DNA from: Lysobacterales bacterium
GTDB taxonomy: Bacteria > Pseudomonadota > Gammaproteobacteria > Xanthomonadales > SZUA-36
Length of the DNA: 62,721 bases
Direction: 5' to 3'
Assembly: GCA_013001885.1 (NCBI GenBank)
Contig: JABDLD010000049.1
Span: 1-62,721 of the forward strand
Position numbers and translations under genes: made by a program. This document shows, piece by piece, positions 28,068 through 35,653 of the stretch; the first letter of the stretch is position 1, and each line of letters starts with the position of its first letter. The notes under the pieces are model-generated. The model saw nothing but the letters and a program-made list of their open reading frames with translations, did not search any database and was not told where the DNA came from.

Positions 28068-30410
28068 TCAGAACTCCCAGAAGATGCCCACTGCGGGGAT
28101 AATCGGCAGCCAGTGCTCCACCGCGACATCGAGAAATACGTTACCGTCATCGTCTTCGTCGATGTCGTAATCGATGCAACATTCGTTTTGACGGTTGGAC
28201 AGGTTGGTCACTTCGAAAAATGCTGAAAGCTTGCCGAATCGAACCGGGTATTCCCGGCTTACCCGGAAGTCAAACTGGGCAAACGTGCCCAACTGCTCGG
28301 CGTTCCGGGGGCCAGGAACCGGTATATAAATATCGTCTTCCTCCACAACGGTCAGTCCCGTCGTGGGCCAGCCGCTGTGAACACCCATCGCCAGGCCGAC
28401 TTCCCACGGCCCCTTTCTCCAGGCGAGTCCGGCCTGAATGGCGTGGCGTTGATCCCAGCTGCGCCGCTCATTCACTCCGTCAATCAGGTCGGTGGCGCGC
28501 GACCAGGTATAGCTGGCCCACCAGTCCAGGGTTTCACTGCCGCGGTACTCCAGCGTGAACTCTATCCCTTTGACCCGGGCGGACTCAGGCGCCATCCCAA
28601 CCCGGTCGGGAGACAGTTCCGGGATCAACACCAGGGGATCGAACAGGTTTTCAAATCTCGGTTTCAGCCGGTCATAGTCCTTGAGGTAAGCCTCGACCCG
28701 CAGACGGTAGCCGCGGGGGAACAGGTGTTGAATCCCCGCAATCCAGTGATTGGCCCGCTGGGGGGGGAAGAAGTTTGATAATCCATCCTCCACCTGCAAT
28801 TGCTGGATCGCCTGTGACTGGTAGTAGCGCCCCCAGGTGAAGCGCACCTCTGTCGCCGCCCCGAATGAGTGAAGCAGGCTGATCCGTGGGCTGAACTGAT
28901 TGCCAAAATCCGGTTCGGTATAGGTTTGCCTGTCCCAGCGAACGCCCAATTCCAGCCCGGTGGCACGCGTAATCCGCCATCGGTCAGACAGGAACAAGGA
29001 ATAGCCGTTGCCTTCCGGGGCCGTCTGGATGCTGGATTCTGTCGGGTTTGTGATGCCGGGATAATATGCATACAAACCGTTGTATTCTGCCCGGGAACGG
29101 TAATCATAGCTGGCGTTTTCGTGGCGCAGGCCAAAGCCCCATCTCAAGCTATGATCTGCGATGCCCTCATACAGCCAGTTCTGTTGAAAACCCAGGATTT
29201 CCGCGTCTCTCTGGTCATAAACCAGGGCCGTCAGCCGGTCCGGGTCATTCGCTTCGGCATCACGCAGATTATCCAGGCCGCTGTACGACAGCGTGGTCGT
29301 GCTGGACAAGGCCGGTGTCCACTGGTTTTCCAGTGAAATCCAGAAATGCGTGTTTTGCGTGTCGCTGGTGGAGAGTTCGAGTTCTTCGGGAACGTTCTCG
29401 GTTATGACCACAACCTGGTCATCGGAATACAAAGCGTTGAAGGTCAGGCGATGGTCCGGCGACAAGTTAATTCCGAGTACGCCAAACACATCGAAATAGT
29501 CGGGCTTTCCAAGGTCTTCATTCAAAATGACATCCAGGTTGCTGTCCCGGGCGGAAACCAACCAGTCGATTTTTCCGTCCGCGCTGTAACCCAGGTTGAG
29601 CAGGGAGGTGTTGTAGACGCTCAGGCCAATTTCGGTATGGACCGGCTTTTCCGGCTGCCGCGTATCCAGCAACAGCACACCACTCATCTGGTCTCCGTAG
29701 TTGGCCGGAAAACCGCCTGTGAAAGCCTCGACCCCGGATATGGCCCGCGCGTCAATGGAGCTGAAAATGCTGTGATAGTCACGAATGTGAAAGGGATCGA
29801 GAAGCTTCAGCCCATTCAGGTAAATGGCGGTCTCGTTGTGTTCGCCACCCCTGAAATGGGAACGGGAAGACAAACCGCCGGCAGCGGAACCCGGCAGGCG
29901 CTGGGCGGACCGGATGGGGTCCTCACCGAGGTCCGGAAGCGCCTGGATGGCACGCTGGTCCAGGTAAAACCTGGAGTTGGAAAACAACAGGTAACGGCTG
30001 GCTGAAACGGTGAGGTTTTCTAGCTTAATGGGGCCAGTATCCGGCCCGGTTTCCGGAGTAACTGCGTGAGGGGTAGCAACGGGTAGCCGCGGATCAGGCT
30101 CTTTGCGCACCACCAGGTACACACCGTCAGCTTCATTTAGAGTCAGGCCGTGGGGCTGCAGGATTTCAACCGCCTGTTCCACCGGGTCATCACTGGCCGG
30201 CTGCTCGATAACCAATAAATCGTCGGTGACCAGATTGGTGCTGTAAACCAGGTTGAGGCCGATGTTTCGGAAGTGGTCGAGCGCCTGGTGAAGTGGCTGC
30301 CCTTGCAGCAACGCGTCCGCTGCCCGTACTCCGGGCACAGCGAACAGGATAAAAAAAACACAGCTTAACCACGCTGTTATGGTGATCAGGCGTGCTTTTG
30401 ATCCAAGCAT
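28068..30410 (-). CDS. TonB-dependent outer-membrane receptor with signalling (STN) domain
   Basis: 780 residues. A signal peptide (about 1-30) is followed by a secretin/TonB N-terminal short domain (GQPLHQALDHFRNIGLNLVY... to YLVVRKE, about 37-110), then a plug domain (SVRSAQRLPG-like region, FRGGEHNETAIYLNGLKLLDPFH) and a 22-strand barrel ending in the aromatic C-terminus IFWEF. The STN domain means that ligand binding is reported across the membrane to a FecR-type protein. The FecR and ECF sigma genes lie directly upstream (33 nt gap), so this is a FecIRA-type surface-signalling system. The ligand is unknown; the plug signature resembles carboxypeptidase-like/oligomer receptors no more than siderophore receptors. 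Confidence 0.88.
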   Translation of the reverse strand: MLGSKARLITITAWLSCVFFILFAVPGVRAADALLQGQPLHQALDHFRNIGLNLVYSTNLVTDDLLVIEQPASDDPVEQAVEILQPHGLTLNEADGVYLVVRKEPDPRLPVATPHAVTPETGPDTGPIKLENLTVSASRYLLFSNSRFYLDQRAIQALPDLGEDPIRSAQRLPGSAAGGLSSRSHFRGGEHNETAIYLNGLKLLDPFHIRDYHSIFSSIDARAISGVEAFTGGFPANYGDQMSGVLLLDTRQPEKPVHTEIGLSVYNTSLLNLGYSADGKIDWLVSARDSNLDVILNEDLGKPDYFDVFGVLGINLSPDHRLTFNALYSDDQVVVITENVPEELELSTSDTQNTHFWISLENQWTPALSSTTTLSYSGLDNLRDAEANDPDRLTALVYDQRDAEILGFQQNWLYEGIADHSLRWGFGLRHENASYDYRSRAEYNGLYAYYPGITNPTESSIQTAPEGNGYSLFLSDRWRITRATGLELGVRWDRQTYTEPDFGNQFSPRISLLHSFGAATEVRFTWGRYYQSQAIQQLQVEDGLSNFFPPQRANHWIAGIQHLFPRGYRLRVEAYLKDYDRLKPRFENLFDPLVLIPELSPDRVGMAPESARVKGIEFTLEYRGSETLDWWASYTWSRATDLIDGVNERRSWDQRHAIQAGLAWRKGPWEVGLAMGVHSGWPTTGLTVVEEDDIYIPVPGPRNAEQLGTFAQFDFRVSREYPVRFGKLSAFFEVTNLSNRQNECCIDYDIDEDDDGNVFLDVAVEHWLPIIPAVGIFWEF

Positions 30411-30443
30411 GTGGAAAATTAGAACATTAAAGTAAGGCCCCTG

Positions 30444-31430
30444 TCATTGGCGCAATGCAACGACAATCGTCCCGGCATTGACTTCAGAAACCAGGTCGGT
30501 GGTCTGCAACATGACCTGCAAAGCGCGCATCGGCTGCAGTTCCACGTTGCCGCGCAGAAGCGTATCGGCAGCCACTCGCTTCGCTCGAGGCGACTCAAAT
30601 CTCACCTCATGACCGGATTCGCGTCCAACCCAATCGAGAAACTCGATGATCGAACGTCCATCGGAAACAAAAGTGGGTGCCAGGCCCTGGGTCCAATCCC
30701 AGAAAGCGCCGTAGACTTTGATTTCGTCACGGCGGGGCGTTCCGGACATCTCCGCTATCAGTTGTTCCCCTCTCGAGGCTACCGCCTGATCTCCCGGCTC
30801 TCCAAGTGTGACTTGACCCTCCCGGACGCTCACGCGGGTAACGCGCCCGGATACGTGAGTCATGTACTGAGTGCCGAGGTGCATGACCGGGCCCGCCGGT
30901 GTCAGGATGACCGGGGTAGAGCCCACAGGGTCGGCGCCTTTCGTATCGGTATACAGGCGTCCGCTGATCAGCTCTATTTCACCCTTCGGTGTGAGCCGGA
31001 CTTCACTGTTCTGGTCCATGCGTACTGAAGTTCCATCCTCCCACCGCAATCCAAGCCATGATTCGCTTGCAGTTGCAATCGCCTGCCCGGTGAGCAGGGT
31101 CGTGCCAAGCGTTGGCCGATGCGCAGGATGACCTCCGATCGGATGAACGAGCACGTCGCCAAGGGCCTTGTCCACGGTAGCCAATTGCAGGGCCGGGATT
31201 TGAAGTTCGGGTCCGCGCTGGAGATTCATCGGAATCCATACGGCCAGGGCCACCGAGGCGGCGGCAGCGGTCGAGATGATGATCCTGCGCCAATTGCGGC
31301 GCCGGACCGACTGGCGCCACTGGGCATGCAAGGCCTCGCGGATCGCTTCCTCGTCCTCGGCCGGTGGGCGTTTCCGGGCGGAAGCGTGCTGAAACAACTC
31401 TTCGAATATGTCTTTGTCTGTGCCTTTCAT
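30444..31430 (-). CDS. FecR-type anti-sigma / signal transducer
   Basis: 328 residues. The N-terminal 70 residues are cytosolic (DIFEELFQHASARKRPP), then one membrane helix at about 45-65 (IIISTAAAASVALAVWIPM). The FecR periplasmic domain follows (GSTPVILTPAGPVMHLGTQY, VSVREGQVTLGEPG), and the C-terminus contains an STN-like region (ADTLLRGNVELQPMRALQVML) that would meet the receptor's own STN domain. It carries the outer-membrane signal to the ECF sigma factor. Its start overlaps the sigma gene's stop by 4 nt, which points to coupled translation. Confidence 0.88.
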   Translation of the reverse strand: MKGTDKDIFEELFQHASARKRPPAEDEEAIREALHAQWRQSVRRRNWRRIIISTAAAASVALAVWIPMNLQRGPELQIPALQLATVDKALGDVLVHPIGGHPAHRPTLGTTLLTGQAIATASESWLGLRWEDGTSVRMDQNSEVRLTPKGEIELISGRLYTDTKGADPVGSTPVILTPAGPVMHLGTQYMTHVSGRVTRVSVREGQVTLGEPGDQAVASRGEQLIAEMSGTPRRDEIKVYGAFWDWTQGLAPTFVSDGRSIIEFLDWVGRESGHEVRFESPRAKRVAADTLLRGNVELQPMRALQVMLQTTDLVSEVNAGTIVVALRQ

Positions 31431-32035
31431 GATATTGCCTCTTCAATCACAGGTCGCGCCAGTGAACTGTAAATGTCCTGGAAGGCTCTTTTGGCCCTTG
31501 CCAGTAACGATTGGGCGGCCTCAGGACTCAACTCCATCCTTGCTGCGATTTCCTTGACCGAGTAGCCCTGTATGTATTTCCACTCCAGCGCGTCCCCGTA
31601 TTTCGGCGGAAGCCTGTCCAGCGCAACGTGAATCAGGCGGGACATTTCATACTTCTGGTAATGTTTGTGCGGATCGTCCGTGGGTGGCGCGAGGATGGAT
31701 TCAACCGCGGCCTGGATTTCCGGGTAATCCTCGGTCAGCACGATATGCTTGCGATACCTGGCATTGCGCCGAACACCGTCAACCATCTCGTTTCGAGCGA
31801 TTACGCACAGCCAGGTGAACAACGCCGATTCGCCACGAAAGCCGTGGATTTTCTCCAATGCGCGGGACAGAGACGCTTGCACAACTTCTTTTGCCGCCTC
31901 TTCGTCATGCGAAACCCTGGGCAGGATAAACCGGTAGAGCCTGGCGAAGTTTTCGACAAAAAACTGGTTAAAAGCCTGCTCCTTGCCAGCAACCAGCTGT
32001 TTGACAAGTTTTCTGTCTTCGAGGTAAATCGGCAT
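31427..32035 (-). CDS. FecI-like ECF sigma factor
   Basis: 202 residues. Region 2 (FFVENFARLYRFILPRVSHD, AKEVVQASLSRALEKI, FTWLCVIARNEMVDGVRR) and region 4 (ALDRLPPKYGDALEWKYIQG, SVKEIAARMELSPEAAQSLL) are complete. The factor is predicted to drive transcription of the FecR and receptor genes when the receptor binds its ligand. It overlaps the FecR gene by 4 nt. A hairpin separates it from the secreted-protein gene upstream, so the four genes may be one transcript with an internal control point. Confidence 0.9.
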   Translation of the reverse strand: MPIYLEDRKLVKQLVAGKEQAFNQFFVENFARLYRFILPRVSHDEEAAKEVVQASLSRALEKIHGFRGESALFTWLCVIARNEMVDGVRRNARYRKHIVLTEDYPEIQAAVESILAPPTDDPHKHYQKYEMSRLIHVALDRLPPKYGDALEWKYIQGYSVKEIAARMELSPEAAQSLLARAKRAFQDIYSSLARPVIEEAIS

Positions 32036-32078
32036 GGTTAGGTCCCGGGTACCCTTTTAATTCAATATTAGACGAATC

Positions 32079-32109
32079 GGGGCCGGCACAGTCGAATGTG
32101 TCCGGCCCC
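32079..32109. terminator. GC-rich hairpin upstream of the FecI-like gene
   Basis: GGGGCCGGCACA (32079-32090) pairs with TGTGTCCGGCCCC (32097-32109) with one bulged base and a 6-nt loop. It falls 22 nt after the secreted-protein stop and 43 nt before the sigma start. There is no T run on the transcribed strand; partial termination or mRNA protection is possible. Confidence 0.45.
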
Positions 32110-32131
32110 CTGATTCAGTAATCGGCTTCGA

Positions 32132-33055
32132 CTAATCGTCACATCCCTCGTCCTCATTGACGCAAAAGCCCTCTGTTTCGGTAAACGTCGCGTTGTCGTT
32201 ATCGCCGTCGACTTCGTCATCTTCGTCGATCTCGAAATCTCCGCCAATGGCGCCGACCTCGATCTTGACCGGCGTGTCGTCTCCCAGCGCAGCAAGGTAA
32301 TCAGCCGGTACCGTCACGCTGTAAGAATCTCCTGCAGGCCTTGCAACCAAAGGCCCACCTACCCGGGTTCTGAAAACCAGGCCAGCCCTGGGGTCGGTAT
32401 CGTCAACATCAGGTTCCAGCACGACTTCCCAGGCCAGCACGGGCACGTCCTCGGGAAATTCATCGAGGACCTCGTCTGCGACCAGTTGCGCCAGGCTGTC
32501 GGGAGCTTCGGGCGTGCACATGCCGAGGTCGTCCCCGGATTTCCAGCTGATGACGCCGGTAATCTCATTAAATTCCACTTCCTGCGGTGCGGCGGGCAGG
32601 TAATAAGTAAGCTCGGCTTCTCCGAATGCCTTCCCGCCCTGGTCCAATTTGCCTGAGACCTGGTAGGTGCCGGGCTCCCACATGTCCCTGAAGTCCCGCA
32701 TCGTGACGATTTCATCCACATCTACTTCACCATCGTCCCAACAGAGTGGTTCCGCGCTTTCGCCGAAGGTTTCGGTCAACTTCTGATCAAGTAACGGACC
32801 GAAGCCGCGATTCTCAAAGACCTTTGCACCGTTGGGATCGTCGATGCGGGTCGAGACCAGATCACCACCATCGGTTAACCAGTGAAAGCCAATATCCCCG
32901 TCAGAGGAGTTGATTTCAACCAGCACCCGGCACTCGCCGAATGGCTGTTCATCACCACATTCCTGCGAAAAAGCAGGTGTTGCGAGGACGCACCAGACCA
33001 AAAGGACACTGGCCGTAGAGGCGCTGATTCTAGATGGATTAAATAGCTGTTTCAT
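32132..33055 (-). CDS. Secreted acidic protein of unknown family at head of FecIR operon
   Basis: 307 residues from the ATG at 33055, which has AGGAG about 9 nt upstream and a signal peptide (ASVLLVWCVLATPAFSQ). The mature protein is very acidic, with an Asp/Glu run near the C-terminus (FEIDEDDEVDGDNDN), and has four or more cysteines (QECGDEQPFGECRV, LCWDDG, MCTPE, FCVNEDEGC). I do not recognise the family. It is upstream of and on the same strand as the ECF/FecR/receptor genes. A role as a surface-exposed partner of the receptor, or as a metal-binding protein, is possible; nothing proves either. Confidence 0.65.
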   Translation of the reverse strand: MKQLFNPSRISASTASVLLVWCVLATPAFSQECGDEQPFGECRVLVEINSSDGDIGFHWLTDGGDLVSTRIDDPNGAKVFENRGFGPLLDQKLTETFGESAEPLCWDDGEVDVDEIVTMRDFRDMWEPGTYQVSGKLDQGGKAFGEAELTYYLPAAPQEVEFNEITGVISWKSGDDLGMCTPEAPDSLAQLVADEVLDEFPEDVPVLAWEVVLEPDVDDTDPRAGLVFRTRVGGPLVARPAGDSYSVTVPADYLAALGDDTPVKIEVGAIGGDFEIDEDDEVDGDNDNATFTETEGFCVNEDEGCDD

Positions 33056-33382
33056 AGCGGGTTTCTCCTGTTCATCATGAAGTGCGGTTGCACGGCATTG
33101 GTTTAGACGAGAAAAAGCACGGTTTTCGGTCGTTGGGATTGCAAAAAGGGGGTCGGATCCAATTTCTGGCGCAATGGTACTTCCCACGTGCAGGAATTGG
33201 CCTGAAAGATGAACGTCGCAGGGTAGATTTCGATCGCCGGTACGCAAATCTAATGAGATTTCACGGTGACCTGGCTGAAAAGTTGATGTAAAAGCCTGCT
33301 CAATACAGGAGGGTTTTTTAAAAGGGCCTTTATTCTTCCTATACCCGCCAACGGCTCCGGCTTAACCGGCACCGTGCAGGGT

Positions 33383-33424
33383 GTACTGGCCGGCCTGACG
33401 CCGCGCGAGGCCAAGGTGCTGCGA
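33383..33424 (+). pseudogene. rpoD region 4 fragment
   Basis: These 42 nt encode VLAGLTPREAKVLR, which is the start of region 4 of the housekeeping sigma-70. No other recognisable part of rpoD follows: after two more codons the sequence turns into the anticodon arm of a tRNA-Gly. It is a scar, not a working gene. The gap 33056-33634 otherwise holds only the tRNA-Gly fragment and the palindrome before the MarR gene. Confidence 0.65.
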
Positions 33425-33431
33425 AAGTTAT

Positions 33432-33479
33432 CAGCTTTCCAAGCTGAGAATGAGGGTTCTATTCCCTTCACCCGCTCCA
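33432..33479 (+). pseudogene. 3' fragment of a tRNA-Gly (UCC-type)
   Basis: Beginning in the anticodon stem (CAGCTTTCCAAGCTG, with TCC in the loop), the sequence runs through the T arm (GGGTTCTATTCCC) and the acceptor 3' strand to an encoded CCA. The T loop has T where the invariant TTCGA has G. The D arm and 5' acceptor strand are absent, so no tRNA can form. It looks like an attachment-site duplicate left by an element that used tRNA-Gly. On the minus strand it reads as a false protein start. Confidence 0.65.
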
Positions 33480-33602
33480 ATTTCAGATTAGCCCTTTGGG
33501 CCTACGGCGACCATAGACGACCCTATGCGACTGAAGGCGACGACCCGTCAATCTGCCGGGTCAATCATAGAGCGAAACCGCCACTCCAAATATAGTTGAT
33601 AT

Positions 33603-33621
33603 TTAAACTAAAATAGTTTAA
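33603..33621. promoter_or_regulatory. AT-rich palindrome upstream of the MarR gene
   Basis: TTAAACTA (33603-33610) and TAGTTTAA (33614-33621) are perfect inverted arms with an AAA spacer, 13 nt before the MarR-family start. Size, composition and place fit a MarR operator that controls the regulator and the hydrolase. A partial third arm (GTTAAAC) lies at 33623-33629. Confidence 0.6.
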
Positions 33622-33634
33622 TGTTAAACCAATT

Positions 33635-34144
33635 ATGGTTTTGCAGGTTTTGCCCGTGTCCGATTCAAAGCGAATGAAATCCGAGACGTCGTCGTGGCTC
33701 GCGGTGGTGCGCGCGTACCAGGAGTGCAACCGGCGCTACTCCCAGATGCTCGCCGGATTCGATCTGACTGTCCCGCAGTTCGACGTGATGAATTCAATAT
33801 CTGCATTGGGCGATAGCGCAACGCCCAAAGCGATCGCCGAACGGCTCATCGTGACGCGCGGCAATATCACCGGCGTATTGCACCGACTGCAGGACCATTC
33901 GCTGGTAGTTACCGAACAGCACGATAGTGATGGCCGATCATTCGTCTGCAAACTAACGAAACGGGGTGCGGCGCGGCTGGCGCAAGCGCGCCAGGCCGCG
34001 ACGATCTTTATCGGGAAGCAGCTCGCCCCGTTCAATGACGCGAGGTTGGTGGATACCGAGCGCACCATGACGCGCATGTTCGAGCACCTGCAGACGATCG
34101 AGCCGGAAGAGATCATCGAAACAGTATTACCAAGGAGTAAGTGA
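33635..34144 (+). CDS. MarR-family transcriptional regulator
   Basis: Up to 169 residues; no clear ribosome site supports the ATG at 33635 over an ATG at 33674, so the first 13 residues are unsure. The winged helix is clear (SQMLAGFDLTVPQFDVM, TPKAIAERLIVTRGNITGVL as recognition helix, then wing HDSDGRSFVCKLTKRG). MarR dimers usually repress their own operon and let go on binding a small aromatic or oxidant. Its stop overlaps the GTG start of the hydrolase, so the two are translated together. The palindrome just upstream is the likely operator. Confidence 0.88.
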   Translation: MVLQVLPVSDSKRMKSETSSWLAVVRAYQECNRRYSQMLAGFDLTVPQFDVMNSISALGDSATPKAIAERLIVTRGNITGVLHRLQDHSLVVTEQHDSDGRSFVCKLTKRGAARLAQARQAATIFIGKQLAPFNDARLVDTERTMTRMFEHLQTIEPEEIIETVLPRSK

Positions 34145-34944
34145 AGATCATGAAGACGACCGCTAAACCGACGGCCGGCCCGCCGAGAAGCATGCTGCTG
34201 CTGGAGTCGCGCGCTGCCATTGACGTCGTTCGCATGACCGTCCCGCTGCTGCGCGCAGCATTGCGCCCTCTGGATGCGCGCAATGGATCGAGAATCATCG
34301 CGGTGCCGGGGTTTGGCGCCGATGACCGTTACACCAAACCGCTACGACAGTACCTGAAAGGCCAGGGCTTCGAAGCGGAAGGTTGGGGCATGGGTAAGAA
34401 TTTGGCCGGGCTGGACTTACAGCACACCCTCGATGATCTTTCGGACAACTGGCGCATGACGCGGCGTGAGGGTTACCGCGGCGAGGCAGCGGTTCCTTAT
34501 CTCTGTGACTTGTTCGCAGCCCGGGTCCAGCAGCGCCATCGCGAACTCGGCGTACCGATCACGCTGGTTGGCTGGAGCCTTGGTGGTTACCTGGCGCGTG
34601 AGGTCGCGCGTGACCTGCCTGGCATCGTGAATCGCGTCATTACCCTGGGGTCGCCCGTGGTGGGCGGACCCAAATACACGGCGACGGGCAAGCTGTTCGC
34701 GCGACGCGGACTGGATCTCGACTGGATCGAGGAGGAAATCGCGAAGCGCGAGGAACGACCGATCCAGCAACCAATTACCGCCATCTACAGCAAGTCCGAC
34801 GGTATTGTTGCGTGGCAGGCTGCTGTGGATCGTTACAGTGACAACGTCAATCATGTAGAGGTCAACGCGGCTCATTTGGGCCTTATCTTCAACCCAACGG
34901 TATGGCGCCAGGTAGTGGCGGCCATAGCCCAGGATGCGGAGTGA
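34141..34944 (+). CDS. Alpha/beta hydrolase
   Basis: 267 residues from a GTG that overlaps the MarR stop (GTGA); an ATG at 34150 is the other option, 12 nt after AAGGAG. The triad can be placed: Ser146 in GWSLGGY, an Asp in YSKSDGIV and a His in AAHLGL. The loop IAVPGFGADDRY near residue 55 takes the oxyanion-hole position. No signal peptide is seen. It resembles lipase/esterase-like enzymes acting on lipids or small esters in the cytosol; pairing with MarR suggests it handles the regulator's inducer or a related toxic compound, which is inference. Confidence 0.82.
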   Translation: MKIMKTTAKPTAGPPRSMLLLESRAAIDVVRMTVPLLRAALRPLDARNGSRIIAVPGFGADDRYTKPLRQYLKGQGFEAEGWGMGKNLAGLDLQHTLDDLSDNWRMTRREGYRGEAAVPYLCDLFAARVQQRHRELGVPITLVGWSLGGYLAREVARDLPGIVNRVITLGSPVVGGPKYTATGKLFARRGLDLDWIEEEIAKREERPIQQPITAIYSKSDGIVAWQAAVDRYSDNVNHVEVNAAHLGLIFNPTVWRQVVAAIAQDAE

Positions 34945-35282
34945 CTCACGGGATATGCCCCTGGCAAAAAATCCGCGTCTTGAGTATAGGACGCATTTAA
35001 GGTGTATTACCATAAATCAGCGTATATTGTGACGTTGGCGCCCCACGAAGATTAACATTCATGGTCAAACCGGGGTCGCCGACAGCACCGAAATCCCGCC
35101 TTGCAGGGCTTCCCATCACCAGGCCTTGAGTAGTTCCCCAAGCATAGGGCAGTTCAACCAGGAAATTCGAAGTTCGACCCCATAAGCCAAGCGTCTGAGC
35201 GTAGGCCAGGACGCCTGCATTGACTCTGGAATAAGGGCCCGGAAAGACTAAACTGACAGGAATGTAAAATTTTTTGAAAAAT

Positions 35283-35409
35283 TGGTGGGCCGTGTAGGAT
35301 TACTCCGGGCATCCTGCCCTTCCCCCTTCGGGCCATCTTGCTTCGCTGCGATGTTCAAATTCGTTCCTGAAGAATTTGTCGAACCTACGACCATCGGATT
35401 AAAAGTCCG
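35283..35409 (-). pseudogene. Interrupted copy of the tRNA-Lys 3' half (att-like)
   Basis: TGGTGGGCCGTGTAGGATT (35283-35301) plus 35380-35409 together reproduce 49 nt of the tRNA-Lys 3' part (36876-36924) without mismatch. They are split inside the T arm by 78 nt (35302-35379). Same orientation as the real gene. The copy ends just past the anticodon stem, so it cannot make a tRNA. Within 60-100 nt lie ATGCACAACTGTGCAC and TTACGCAAAGCC, which recur beside the other copies. The rest of the gap 34945-35653 shows no gene apart from the Fic operators. Confidence 0.75.
35302..35379. mobile_element. 78-nt hairpin-rich insertion in the tRNA-Lys remnant
   Basis: The insert sits between GGATT and CGAACC of the T arm. 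It can fold into successive hairpins: GGGCA-TCC-TGCCC, a CCC-TTC-GGG stem, CATCTTGC-TTC-GCTGCGATG (imperfect), and GTTCAAATTC against GAATTTGTCGAAC, the last using GAAC from the tRNA itself. It has no coding sense. It may be a miniature mobile element, or a recombination-site structure. Similar inserts are not seen elsewhere in the window. Confidence 0.5.
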
Positions 35410-35468
35410 CAATAGCGCAAATAGACGGTTTATTATTCAACCACTTACCGGGACGCCCGTTGCGACTT

Positions 35469-35512
35469 ATGCACAACTGTGCACAACCGTGCACAAAGAT
35501 TTACGCAAAGCC
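35469..35512. repeat. Arm-like repeats beside the middle att copy
   Basis: ATGCACAACTGTGCAC (35469-35484) is identical to 27890-27905 and is itself a 6+2+6 palindrome. GTGCACAA follows, then TTACGCAAAGCC (35501-35512), which matches TCACGCAAAGCC beside the true tRNA at 36812-36823. Placed next to tRNA 3' copies, these look like binding sites of an integrase or a directionality factor. Confidence 0.5.
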
Positions 35513-35573
35513 AGCTTACTTGTTGCTGACACCATCGCGGACATCGCTATCGCGGAGAATGGGTTGGCTAATC

Positions 35574-35590
35574 TCCGCATTTAATGCGGA
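35574..35590. promoter_or_regulatory. Fic operator 1
   Basis: TCCGCATTTAATGCGGA is a 7-bp inverted repeat with a 3-nt spacer. It shares the pattern TCCGCA-N5-TGCGGA with a second site 54 bp downstream, and lies 64 nt before the Fic start. Confidence 0.65.
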
Positions 35591-35627
35591 TTTCTTCTTG
35601 CCGCTGCTGAGAATACCAGTCATAATA

Positions 35628-35644
35628 TCCGCAGAATATGCGGA
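35628..35644. promoter_or_regulatory. Fic operator 2, overlapping the likely promoter
   Basis: TCCGCAGAATATGCGGA ends 9 nt before the Fic ATG and overlaps a CATAAT -10-like hexamer (35621-35626). Binding here would block transcription or translation start. The Fic protein ends in a winged helix, so autoregulation is likely. Confidence 0.65.
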
Positions 35645-35653
35645 GTATAAGGA

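Noticed and set aside
33082-33291. A 69-codon plus-strand frame before the rpoD scar
   Set aside because: Some order in its amino acids suggested a transposase remnant, but no motif could be confirmed.
33250-33480. A minus-strand frame starting MERVKGIEPS
   Set aside because: This start is the known false translation of a tRNA-Gly 3' end; the DNA is the tRNA fragment described at 33432-33479.
35282-35584. A 100-codon plus-strand frame through the split tRNA-Lys copy
   Set aside because: It reads through tRNA sequence and the hairpin insert, and has no ribosome site or domain.
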